From the NCBI RefSeq assembly GCF_001421245.1, contig NZ_LMKE01000011.1:12250-76249 (forward strand): 64,000 bases of DNA, read 5' to 3'. This stretch comes from Sphingomonas sp. Leaf10 (GTDB lineage Bacteria; Pseudomonadota; Alphaproteobacteria; Sphingomonadales; Sphingomonadaceae). Below the pieces are notes generated by a model, which was not told where the DNA came from, made no database searches, and saw only the letters and a program-made list of their open reading frames with translations. Numbering within the stretch: position 1 is the first letter of the stretch; each line of letters starts with the position of its first letter. This document shows, one piece after another, positions 13,363 through 22,720 of the stretch. A program made the translations under genes and the position numbers.

Positions 13363-14007
13363 TCATCCCCGCCCGATCCGCGACAACAGGCTGACCAGAT
13401 CGGACTGGCGCGACACGCCCGTCTTGGCAAAGATGTGGCGCAGATGGACGCGCAGCGTCGTCTGGCGGCAATCGCGCGCCGCCGCCGCTGATTCCAGCGA
13501 GTGCCCGGCCATCAGCAGCGCGGCGAGCGCGACCTCGCTGGGGGTCAGGTCGAATGCCTCGCGCCACAGCTGCGTCGCCGGGGCGGGGCGCTCGGCCGGG
13601 TCGATCAGTGATACTACCGCCGCGCCGGGTGTCGCGTGCAGCAGCCGCATGGCCCATGGCACCGGTCGTGCGATCAGGATCAACGGCGTGCGGCCGGGTG
13701 CGGGATGATAGCGCAGCGCCGCCGCCTTCGGCGCGATGCGCGCGGTGGCGCGGGCGAGGGCGGCGTCGATCCGCGCCTGTTCGCACGGCAGCAGCGTCCA
13801 GCGCGCCACCCCGTCGCCGCCGGTGACCAGCAGCGCGTCGCAGGCGGGCGTCGTGCGCAGGATGCGGCCATGGGCGTCGATCAGCGCGCCGGCCTCGTCC
13901 GCCTGGTCGACGCGGCCCTGCCAGTACAGGTCGCGGCCGGGATCCCCCGATCCCTGGTCCGCGACCTTCCCCCATTCGGTCGAAACGACCGTGCGTACCC
14001 CCGTCAT
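13363..14007 (-). CDS. LuxR-family transcriptional regulator
   Basis: This is a 214-residue protein. Residues about 150-212 form a LuxR/NarL-type helix-turn-helix: FDLTPSEVALAALLMAG, then the recognition region RQTTLRVHLRHIFAKTGV and SRQSDLVSLLSRI. The N-terminal 145 residues look like a small sensory domain (ALIDAHGRIL resembles a PAS-type start), but I cannot name a ligand. There is no receiver domain with a conserved Asp, so it is probably not a classic response regulator. The ATG at 14007 follows GGGGGAGC. The gene is monocistronic, convergent with ugd and next to a membrane HTH/TPR protein. Targets cannot be read from the sequence. Confidence 0.85.
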   Translation of the reverse strand: MTGVRTVVSTEWGKVADQGSGDPGRDLYWQGRVDQADEAGALIDAHGRILRTTPACDALLVTGGDGVARWTLLPCEQARIDAALARATARIAPKAAALRYHPAPGRTPLILIARPVPWAMRLLHATPGAAVVSLIDPAERPAPATQLWREAFDLTPSEVALAALLMAGHSLESAAAARDCRQTTLRVHLRHIFAKTGVSRQSDLVSLLSRIGRG

Positions 14008-14147
14008 ATGGCTCCCCCGAACCGGTCGTTACCGAGGCGTGAAGGCTAGGCCCGCCGCAGCGGAATCGTCCGGTGGCAAGGTGTCGCAAAGCGTCGCATC
14101 GGGTGGTGACGCGACGAAATCGGCCAGAAATCAGCCGAATCGACCGG

Positions 14148-15542
<1,395 letters not shown>

Positions 15543-15711
15543 CGTGTTGCCACCCCCCGGCTTTCCTACTCGATACCGGGTACGCCACGGACCGTCCAGC
15601 GAGCGGTGGGCAAAGGTGACGAAGGTGCCACGCAATGCAGGGTGTGCGGGGTGGGACGGGCGCCCCGCCGGACCGGCCGAGCATGACGGGGGCGGGGCGT
15701 GTAGGAAAGGG

Positions 15712-15873
15712 TTAGGTGGCCTGTGTCTGCAGGCTGGCGAGGATCCGCTCGACGACGAGGTCGAGGTCGATCCCGCCACCAATCCGCATTTCGGCGAGAC
15801 TTTCGGCGATCGAGGCGTCGAGCGCTGCCAGCAGGGCGGGATCGGCGGGGGGCGGTGTGTCGTTGGCGGGCAT
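15712..15873 (-). CDS. Small hypothetical protein, 53 residues
   Basis: The reading frame runs from an ATG at 15873 to a stop at 15712. After a Pro-rich start, the body (ALLAALDASIAESLAEMR, then IDLDLVVERILASLQ) is an amphipathic helical pattern similar in phrasing to ParD/RHH-type antitoxin tails. It is divergent from a second tiny gene at 15940 with a related pattern, 66 bases away. I do not recognise the family securely, and no partner toxin is visible nearby. Confidence 0.45.
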   Translation of the reverse strand: MPANDTPPPADPALLAALDASIAESLAEMRIGGGIDLDLVVERILASLQTQAT

Positions 15874-15939
15874 GGGGCGGCAGGCTATCGTGTCGAGATC
15901 GGATCGGGAAGACGGACCGGTCGAGCAAGGGAGAGCGTC

Positions 15940-16137
15940 ATGACGACGAAGCCGGAAGGCGGTGATGGAGGCGATGATCTTGCCCGGATCGACGCGGCGA
16001 TCGCGCGGGGGCTGGCCGATGCCGAAGCGGGGTGGGTCACGTCGGCGGAGGCGGTGTTCGATCGGCTCGAAGCGAAATATTGGGCGATGCCTCGGACCGG
16101 TGTCGATCGGGGAGGCGCTACGGGCGGAGATCAATAG
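15940..16137 (+). CDS. Small ParD-like antitoxin-type protein, 65 residues, no toxin partner
   Basis: The ATG at 15940 follows AAGGGAGAG. The sequence LARIDAAIARGLADAEAG, then AEAVFDRLEAKYWAM, is the pattern seen in many small alphaproteobacterial ParD/RHH-like antitoxins. In those systems a ParE/RelE toxin usually follows directly. Here the next 450 bases hold only a palindromic repeat and a kinase gene fragment, so the gene is orphaned. Its last 15 residues (after WAMP) look unlike the family and may reflect a frameshift near 16090. Confidence 0.5.
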   Translation: MTTKPEGGDGGDDLARIDAAIARGLADAEAGWVTSAEAVFDRLEAKYWAMPRTGVDRGGATGGDQ

Positions 16138-16228
16138 GCGGTACGGCAACAGCCTGCGTTATCTAAAGGACTAAGGGCCTATAATGCGGCGATCGGTGCG
16201 GCCCCGATCCGATCCACCCGACCGGGGG

Positions 16229-16311
16229 CGTCATCCCGGCGAAGGCTGGGATCTTACGGGGTTCCTGCTGCGCGCTATCAGCGGGAGATCCCAGCCTTCG
16301 CTGGGATGACG
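16229..16311. repeat. Palindromic dispersed repeat, REP-like, 83 bp
   Basis: The arms begin CGTCATCCCGGCGAAGGCT and end with its near-complement CAGCCTTCGCTGGGATGACG, so the whole element can fold into one long hairpin with a smaller inner stem (CTGCTGCGCGC ... CAGCGG). A decayed relative with the same CCCAGCCTTCGCTGGG core is at 25061-25123. No coding potential is evident. Confidence 0.75.
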
Positions 16312-16340
16312 TCTGGTTCAATCGGAAGTGACGCTGCCAA

Positions 16341-16453
16341 GCCAGTCTACATGTCGACAGGTCGACCCGTTGCCTTCGCCGCCATGGCGCGCCACCGTGT
16401 CGTCGATCGCGGCGATGATCCGGTCGACAGATCCGCGATGCGTCGCGACCGGT
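16341..16453 (-). pseudogene. Fragment of the 3' end of the AarF/UbiB-type kinase gene, with internal deletion
   Basis: Bases 16341-16385 match 22676-22720 perfectly, covering the stop codon and last codons of the intact kinase gene (C-terminus ATGRPVDM). Bases 16386-16453 then match 22903-22968 imperfectly, so about 182 bp present in the intact gene are missing here. It is non-coding debris. Its orientation is the same as that of the intact gene, making the 45-bp part a direct repeat that brackets the two RTX genes. Confidence 0.8.
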
Positions 16454-16588
16454 ACCAAACCGAAACAGGTCTTGGTATTACCTTATGGATCGATCGTGGT
16501 CGTGGCGAAGCCGGCAATCAACGGCCGCCCCGATCCGTCGCGCTGGTTCCCAGCTTACCTGCCATCGAAGCACTCGGCATCTTTGAGA

Positions 16589-19500
16589 TTACATAAAATA
16601 GAGATCCATGCCGTAGCTGCCGCCCGCAGTGCCGGATCCGCTGCCGGCAACCACAAGATAATAATTGTCGGTCATGTCGGCGGTAAAGGTCAGGGATTGC
16701 CCATGAGTGCCCGACGCTGCATGCCCCCTTGCCACCAACGATCCATCTGAACGATGCAGTTCGAGGGCGGCATCCAGGGTGCCTGTGTAATCGATGGTCA
16801 CGCGCTGGCCCGCTTTGGCGGAGACGTTGAACCAGTCCTTGTCCTGACCCCAATCGAATTGCCCGCTCATTCTGTTGCTCAAGGCGTGATCGGTCTGGTC
16901 GTGACCGAAGGCGGCGTCGCCGATGCGACCCTCCTTCACGCCTGCGCGTAGCCAGTGATGCAACGCACCGTCGGCACCTAACTTCGCCGCACTCAGATCG
17001 GCATAGGTAAGAAGGTAACCAATTTTATCGAAACCGCCAGTCAAGCGACCTTCGCCAAAGCCGGAGGAGATATAATGTTGCACGAGTCCGGTCTGGTTAT
17101 CACCAAAGACTCGGGCGACATCAACGTTGACCGCTCCGTACTGGAGAGCATCGAAGGTTATCTGGCGCCCTTCCGCGGCCCCCGCTATGACGTAATGTCG
17201 GGCGGCGGCGATCTTGTCGGTGCCGAAGACGGTTAGAAGATCGCTATAAGAGGCCAAATAGCGCGATCCATCGAAGCCAAGGCTTCTCCCTTCGGCAGCG
17301 CCATACTGAATATAGTGACGCGTTGCCGCATTTATATCCGTGCCAAAAGCGGTACGCAGATCAGCGTACGATGCAAGATAGTTCCAAGCGTCGAAGTTGG
17401 CCGTCCGACCTTCAGCTGCGCCATATTGTATAAAATGGCGTGTAGCTGCCGTGGTATCCGTGCCGTACACCGACCGCAAATCGGAGTAGGACGCGGTGTA
17501 GGCCAATGCGTCGAAGGTTACACCGCGCCCTTCGGCCGCACCGAACTGAACATAATGCTGTTCGGCAGCCTGGGCGTTCGTTCCAAATGCCTTGCGCAGG
17601 TCGCTGTACGAAGCGACATACCCCAACGCGTCGAAGCTGATCGATCGACCTTCGGCAATCCCGCTGCTGATATAGTGGCGCGCCGCTGCGGTGATGTCGG
17701 CACCGAAGGCGGTCCTGAGGTCGTTGTATGAGGCAAGATAACCCCATCCGTCGAAGCTGACCGACCGGCCCTCGACAAAGCCGGCGTTCTGGAAATGCGC
17801 CATCCCGGCCGTGTCGTCCGTCCCGAACGCGGCACGCAGGTCGGCATAGGAAGCGATGTAGGACATGGCGTCGAAGGTCTTGGCACCCGCCATCGCGTCG
17901 GTCAGGCTGAAGGTCGTCGATCTGCCGGCAAACCGAACCTTTTCTACCGACAGGGCCAGCGCGCTTCCGGCCGCGCTCACAAACACCGCTGCGTCGCCGG
18001 CCTGCATCATCGTATAGCTGGCCCGGGTACCGGCGAGGACCATCGTGTCCGTGCCGGTGCCGCCATCGATCACGTTGCGCCCCGCCCCGCCGGCAAGTAC
18101 GTCGTTGCCACCCTTGCCCGACAGGAAATTATTGCCGTCATTGCCGACGATCTCGTTCCCGTACTCGCTCCCCGTACCGTTGAGATCGGCCGAACCTGTC
18201 AGGATGAGCTTCTCGATCTGGCTCTGCCCGCTGCCGGGTAGGACGCTGGGCCCGGCATAGGGATCCGGATCGATCGCGATCTCGGGCAGGACGTAGCTGA
18301 CCGAAGCGTAGACCGTATCGGACCCCCCCCCCTTAAATTCCCAGACGACATCGTCGGCGGAATCGACATAATAGGTGTCGTTCCCGCCGCCGCCGGCCAT
18401 GGTATCGGCACCCGCGCCACCGATGATGACGTTCGCATATTCGTTGCCGGTCAGCGAATTGGCGAGATCGTTGCCGGTCAGCGTCAGCGCCGACGCCCCG
18501 AACAGCCAGGCATTCTCGATCGCGCTTCCCAGGACATAGCTGAGATAGGCATTGACGGTATCGTTACCCTGGCCATCCAGTTCGACGATCTGGTCGCCCG
18601 CATCATCCAGCGTGTAGATGTCGTTGCCGAGACCGCCCGCCATCAGGTCGCGACCGGTGCCGCCGTCGAGCAGATCGTTGCCGGTGCCGCCCTGCAGGGT
18701 GTCGTCGCCCGCGCCTCCGGTCAGGCTGCCCAAGCCATTGATGATACCGGTCTGAATGAGGCGATCATTGCCGTCGCCGCCGTCAAGAAAACCCGATCCT
18801 TCGAGATAGTCGTTGCCCGCGCCGCCGGTGAGATTGTTGTTGCTGCCGCTCGCCGCGACGAGGCGGTCGTCGCCATCGCCGCCGGACAGGTAACCCGAAC
18901 CTTCGAGGGTATCGTTGCCCGTACCGCCGTTTAGGTCGTTGCCCGTTCCGGATGCGATGAGGCGGTCGTTGCCGTCGCCGCCGGACAGGTTGCCCGATCC
19001 TTCGATCCAGTCGTCGCCGGCAAAGCCCTCAATCGTATCGTAGCCGCCATTTCCGATCAGGCGATTGCCGGCGTCATTGCCGTTGATGACGTCGTTGCCG
19101 GTGCTGCCGGTAGCGTTCTCGATGATCACGCCATTGGCGATGGTGAACCCGCCGGCAATGCCCCCGGCGCGCGACAGATAGCCGCCGCCACCGGGTTCGT
19201 TGCGCAGCGTCGCCGACCGCAGGTCGATCGTGGCACCGACGGTCGTGTCGGCGGCGCGGATCGTGTCGATCCCGCCCGCGTCCCAGATGCAGACCCATCC
19301 GGTGCCGGCGGTATTAGCGGCCGGCAACTGGTACATATCGTCCCCCGCCGCGGTCGACAGGTTGGCGCCGTAGATTTGCTGGATAGCGGCGATATCGAAC
19401 GCCATTGGACCCATTGCCCACCCAAAGGCATCGCTCGACGTCATCGAGCGTGCCTTGCCGTCATTATAGCTCATGACGGTATAGAGCTGCTGGTTCAGGT

Positions 19501-20041
19501 CGTTATCGCCCATCGACCATTCGCCGGTGACCCCGGGAAAGGCTTTCCCGCTTTCATGCGGATGCAGCAGTCCGAGGCCGTGTCCGATTTCATGAATGAA
19601 GGTGACGAAGCTGAGGCCGCCCACCGCGTTGTTCGCCGCCGTGAACAGGCTGGCAGTGTTGTTGAAGGAGCCGCCCAGCTGGTTCGTTCCAGGCAGGAAA
19701 TGTTCGCCCAACACATTGTCGTCTAGCTTCTCGAGCTTCTCGATCCAGGTGGCGGTGGTCGTGCCCGATCCGTCATAGCCGGTCGTGACGGCCTTGATCG
19801 TGATGTTCGCGACCGCCGCCCATGTCTGGGCAGCGAGGTGGAACGCCTGTGCGGCATTGGCCTGTGCCCAGAGGGTCCCGCCATTCGCCGCGGTGTCGCC
19901 GGCGCTGCCCTGCAGGACATAGGTGACGACATAGCCGGTGCGGAAACCATAAGGGCCGGTCAAGGTCGAGAGATAGGGATTGGAACTGGGTGCCGTGGGG
20001 CTCAAGTCCGAGAATGCAACCAACGTCCCTCTCCATAGCAT
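16589..20041 (-). CDS. Serralysin-like M10 metalloprotease with RTX repeats, eight 40-residue repeats and a PPC-like C-terminus
   Basis: This 1,150-residue protein begins with an M10B-type peptidase domain. The zinc site HEIGHGLGLLH lies at residues 150-160 (His150, Glu151, His154, His160) and the Met-turn VMSY at Met190. A typical serralysin is about 480 residues, so this one is far longer. RTX nonapeptides follow (about 310-650), then a linker ([21 protein letters not shown]), then eight copies of a 40-residue repeat (FDxxxYxASYxDL, AFGTDxxAAxRHY, GxxEGR). The end is a beta-rich PPC-like domain (DKDWFNVSAKAGQ, NYYLVVAGSG). There is no Sec signal, as expected for type I export. The start at 20041 is the longest frame and lacks a clear Shine-Dalgarno. 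The gene is divergent from a related RTX gene. Extracellular proteolysis is inferred from the intact motif. Confidence 0.92.
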   Translation of the reverse strand: MLWRGTLVAFSDLSPTAPSSNPYLSTLTGPYGFRTGYVVTYVLQGSAGDTAANGGTLWAQANAAQAFHLAAQTWAAVANITIKAVTTGYDGSGTTTATWIEKLEKLDDNVLGEHFLPGTNQLGGSFNNTASLFTAANNAVGGLSFVTFIHEIGHGLGLLHPHESGKAFPGVTGEWSMGDNDLNQQLYTVMSYNDGKARSMTSSDAFGWAMGPMAFDIAAIQQIYGANLSTAAGDDMYQLPAANTAGTGWVCIWDAGGIDTIRAADTTVGATIDLRSATLRNEPGGGGYLSRAGGIAGGFTIANGVIIENATGSTGNDVINGNDAGNRLIGNGGYDTIEGFAGDDWIEGSGNLSGGDGNDRLIASGTGNDLNGGTGNDTLEGSGYLSGGDGDDRLVAASGSNNNLTGGAGNDYLEGSGFLDGGDGNDRLIQTGIINGLGSLTGGAGDDTLQGGTGNDLLDGGTGRDLMAGGLGNDIYTLDDAGDQIVELDGQGNDTVNAYLSYVLGSAIENAWLFGASALTLTGNDLANSLTGNEYANVIIGGAGADTMAGGGGNDTYYVDSADDVVWEFKGGGSDTVYASVSYVLPEIAIDPDPYAGPSVLPGSGQSQIEKLILTGSADLNGTGSEYGNEIVGNDGNNFLSGKGGNDVLAGGAGRNVIDGGTGTDTMVLAGTRASYTMMQAGDAAVFVSAAGSALALSVEKVRFAGRSTTFSLTDAMAGAKTFDAMSYIASYADLRAAFGTDDTAGMAHFQNAGFVEGRSVSFDGWGYLASYNDLRTAFGADITAAARHYISSGIAEGRSISFDALGYVASYSDLRKAFGTNAQAAEQHYVQFGAAEGRGVTFDALAYTASYSDLRSVYGTDTTAATRHFIQYGAAEGRTANFDAWNYLASYADLRTAFGTDINAATRHYIQYGAAEGRSLGFDGSRYLASYSDLLTVFGTDKIAAARHYVIAGAAEGRQITFDALQYGAVNVDVARVFGDNQTGLVQHYISSGFGEGRLTGGFDKIGYLLTYADLSAAKLGADGALHHWLRAGVKEGRIGDAAFGHDQTDHALSNRMSGQFDWGQDKDWFNVSAKAGQRVTIDYTGTLDAALELHRSDGSLVARGHAASGTHGQSLTFTADMTDNYYLVVAGSGSGTAGGSYGMDLYFM

Positions 20042-20326
20042 ACGAAGGCCGATCGATCGTAACTGCCCCCTGTATCAGGCAGTCGACCGGTTTTTCGGAC
20101 CAAGCTTATGGAGCCCCCCTCGTCGGGAAACAGTCTATCCTCTTTTGTCTTAACCATAAAGCGACGAAGAGGCCCGAACGGTCTTGTTGCTGGCTATTAG
20201 GAGGATTGCACCATTCCTCCGTCGCGTCGCTGTCCGGTCGGGGTCGGCAGCGATGCCATTATAGCGATGGTTCGCCAGGTAGTTGTGCGATACTGGTTCC
20301 GTTCGACGGACGTGGGGAGAAGGCGC
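20042..20326. promoter_or_regulatory. Divergent intergenic region between two RTX genes
   Basis: The 285 bases between the divergent starts must hold the promoters of both genes. The DNA is less GC-rich than its neighbours. I see no convincing operator or -35/-10 pair, so only the positional argument supports regulation here. Confidence 0.4.
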
Positions 20327-22675
20327 GTGACGGTGGAATATTCGCAGAGCCATGTGGATGTTCGCAACGATGCCGACCTGACCGGCGGCCCGGCCATTCT
20401 GGTAACGGGTGATAACGTCACGCTTCGCAACGGCGGTTACCTAAAGGGAGAAGAGTTCGGGACGATCGTCAGGCTGACCGGGGCCCGCACAACCTTCGTC
20501 AACGAAGCCGCGGGCAATGTCGGATCGGACTTCTTTCGCTCGACTATCATCGGTTCCGATCATGCCGAAACGATCATCAATGACGGCCATATTCGCGGCC
20601 GGGTCGAGCTGGGCGGCGGAAACGATGTCTATATCGAACGCCATTCAAGTGCCGAAGTCTATTTTGGGGATGGCGATGATCGCTTCGATTTCGTTGCCGG
20701 CGACGATTATATTGCGATGTATAACCTGTCGCTGCGCCTGTATGGCGGCACGGGGATCGATACCCTGAACTTGTCCGGTACCGGGTTGAAGCTCGGTCCG
20801 ATCGTCCGTGATTTCGAAGTACTGAACGTTTCCAGCACCCTAGCCTATCTCAACAGTTTTTCAGGGTTCCAAGCGATTAATCTTGCTTCCGGCGGATTTT
20901 ACGAACTCGCTTATTCGCGCAATCCTGATGTCGACCTGCAACTACGCTCAACGCTGGCGCTTCGGGGTAGTTCGTCGTTGCATAGCATCACCGGATCGGA
21001 CGGACAGGAAGAATTGCGGGTTTCGGGCAACGTCCGGATCGGCACCGATGTCGACATGGGGGGTAGCGACGATTTCGTGACGATCGCCTATGCCAGCGAT
21101 CCTGGCGCTCCCGAATTCGGTGGCTTGGTCGATGGCGGGGCCGGCAGGGACACGCTGGATTTCCGCAACGACCGTAGCGCCGCTCTCGCCATCGATCTCA
21201 CCGGGTTCCGTGGATTCGAGGACGTTCGTCTCCAGTCGAACACAAGCGCTGTGACGATCCGGGGCACGAGTGATGCGGCGACCCTGAGTCCGGGTGTCAG
21301 TGTCAGCCTGATGCTGTCCCTGCAGGCCGCGCAGCTCGACGTGACTGCCTATAGCGGCAGCATTGAGCTTGTGGCCGGATCGGTTGTGCGATCGATCACC
21401 GGGCCTGGCGGACATTCGAGCACGCCATCGGACGAGCGACTGCAGGTGATCAATGCTGGCCAAATCCTTGGCGATGTGCGGTTGAGCAACGGCGACGACC
21501 GGTATGACGGGACCGGGAGTATCGGCGGCACCTTGTACGGTTTTGCCGGCAACGACATGCTGTCGGGAGGCAGGGGATCCGAGCGGATCGATGGCGGGCT
21601 TGGCGACGATGTGATCCGCGGCGGTGGTGGCCATGACGTCGTCGATGGCGGCGAGGGTGTCGATACACTGGTGCTGGAGGGCGCGCAGGCAAGCTATCAG
21701 ACGGTGATGGTCGGCGATCGGGTCGTGCTGTTGCGTGGACCGGACTTGGTGCAGGCCACCGGCATCGAACAGGTGCGCTTCGGCGACGGGGCCGTGCGGA
21801 GCTGGTCCGACGCGATCACGACTACGGCCGGGTTCGACGGCTTGAGCTATATCGCGTCCTATAGCGACCTGCGACTGGCATTGGGCGCGGATGCCGGGCG
21901 TGGTCTTGCCCATTTCGTCGCGGCCGGCTTTGGCGAGGGACGCGGCGTCACGTTCGACCCGCTGGCCTATACGGCGAGCTATTCGGACCTGCGCACGGCG
22001 TTCGGCACCGACACGACCGCCGCGGCAGGCCATTTTATTCTCTATGGTGCCGATGAGGGGCGCAGCGTCACCTTCGATCCTTTCGCCTATCTGGCAAGCT
22101 ATGCCGATCTGCTCGCCGCCTATGGCAGCGACACGACCGCTGCCGCGCGGCATTACATCCTGTGGGGCACGGGTGAGGGGCGTGGCACGACGTTCGATGC
22201 GTTCGGCTATCTTGCCAGCAATCCGGGGGTGTTGCAGGCGCTGGGCGCCGATACGGCCGCAGCGGCGGCGCATTACGTCACCACCGGTGTCGCGCAGGGG
22301 CTGTCGACCAACGGCTTTGCGGCACTGCGCTATACCGCATCCTATGGTGACCTGATCGCGGCATTCGGTACCGATACGGCCGCAGCGACCCGCCATTACG
22401 TGCAATGGGGCGTTGGCGAACATCGTGCTGTTACCTTCGATCCGCTGACCTATGGCGCGCTCTATGCCGACCTGCGTGCCGCCTATGGGACCGACCAGTC
22501 GGCGTTGACCCGGCACTATGTGCTTTGGGGCCATGCGGAAGGCCGCTCGCCGGGGACAACAAGCAATCCAACCATGGCTTTAAGCGACGGGGATGGGTGG
22601 ATCGGATCAGGCGCTGAAGCCGATATGCTGACTGCGATCCGATACGAGAACGCTAGTGCAGAAACACTTTGGTAG
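20327..22675 (+). CDS. RTX-type exoprotein with six 40-residue repeats and no PPC domain
   Basis: This is a 782-residue protein. Residues about 1-400 look like an irregular beta-solenoid (AILVTGDNVTLRNGGY, INDGHIRGRVELGGGND), with only scattered RTX-like GDD motifs. A short RTX block follows (GRGSERIDGGLGDD), then the shared linker (TGIEQVRFGDG), then six copies of the 40-residue repeat. Unlike the M10 protein and the protein at 45853, it lacks the terminal cap repeat and PPC-like domain; it ends with an unrelated tail (SDGDGWIGSGAEAD). The 3' end abuts the kinase gene, so truncation by rearrangement is possible. I chose GTG 20327 because GGGGAGAAGG lies just upstream; ATG 20267 in the same frame is the alternative. 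An adhesin-like surface role is inference. Confidence 0.82.
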   Translation: MTVEYSQSHVDVRNDADLTGGPAILVTGDNVTLRNGGYLKGEEFGTIVRLTGARTTFVNEAAGNVGSDFFRSTIIGSDHAETIINDGHIRGRVELGGGNDVYIERHSSAEVYFGDGDDRFDFVAGDDYIAMYNLSLRLYGGTGIDTLNLSGTGLKLGPIVRDFEVLNVSSTLAYLNSFSGFQAINLASGGFYELAYSRNPDVDLQLRSTLALRGSSSLHSITGSDGQEELRVSGNVRIGTDVDMGGSDDFVTIAYASDPGAPEFGGLVDGGAGRDTLDFRNDRSAALAIDLTGFRGFEDVRLQSNTSAVTIRGTSDAATLSPGVSVSLMLSLQAAQLDVTAYSGSIELVAGSVVRSITGPGGHSSTPSDERLQVINAGQILGDVRLSNGDDRYDGTGSIGGTLYGFAGNDMLSGGRGSERIDGGLGDDVIRGGGGHDVVDGGEGVDTLVLEGAQASYQTVMVGDRVVLLRGPDLVQATGIEQVRFGDGAVRSWSDAITTTAGFDGLSYIASYSDLRLALGADAGRGLAHFVAAGFGEGRGVTFDPLAYTASYSDLRTAFGTDTTAAAGHFILYGADEGRSVTFDPFAYLASYADLLAAYGSDTTAAARHYILWGTGEGRGTTFDAFGYLASNPGVLQALGADTAAAAAHYVTTGVAQGLSTNGFAALRYTASYGDLIAAFGTDTAAATRHYVQWGVGEHRAVTFDPLTYGALYADLRAAYGTDQSALTRHYVLWGHAEGRSPGTTSNPTMALSDGDGWIGSGAEADMLTAIRYENASAETLW

Positions 22676-22720
22676 GCCAGTCTACATGTCGACAGGTCGA
22701 CCCGTTGCCTTCGCCGCCAT
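22676..22720. repeat. 45-bp direct repeat, right copy (left copy 16341-16385)
   Basis: This is identical over 45 bases to 16341-16385 and in the same orientation. It spans the stop codon and last 12 codons of the kinase gene. The two copies bracket the divergent RTX pair. The inner 18-mer ACATGTCGACAGGTCGAC (22684-22701) recurs a third time at 51579-51596. Confidence 0.8.

Larger units (their letters stand above)
16138..16588. other. Gene-free stretch holding a palindromic repeat and a kinase gene fragment
   Basis: The stretch contains a long inverted repeat (16229-16311) and a rearranged copy of the 3' end of the AarF/UbiB-type kinase gene (16341-16453). I see no gene or clear promoter in the remaining bases. 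It ends at the stop codon of the M10-type RTX gene. Confidence 0.7.

Noticed and set aside
22600-22720. Frameshift explanation for the missing cap and PPC domain in the 20327 protein
   Set aside because: I read the other two frames around the 3' end and saw no continuation of the cap or PPC sequence, so deletion or replacement is more likely than a simple frameshift.
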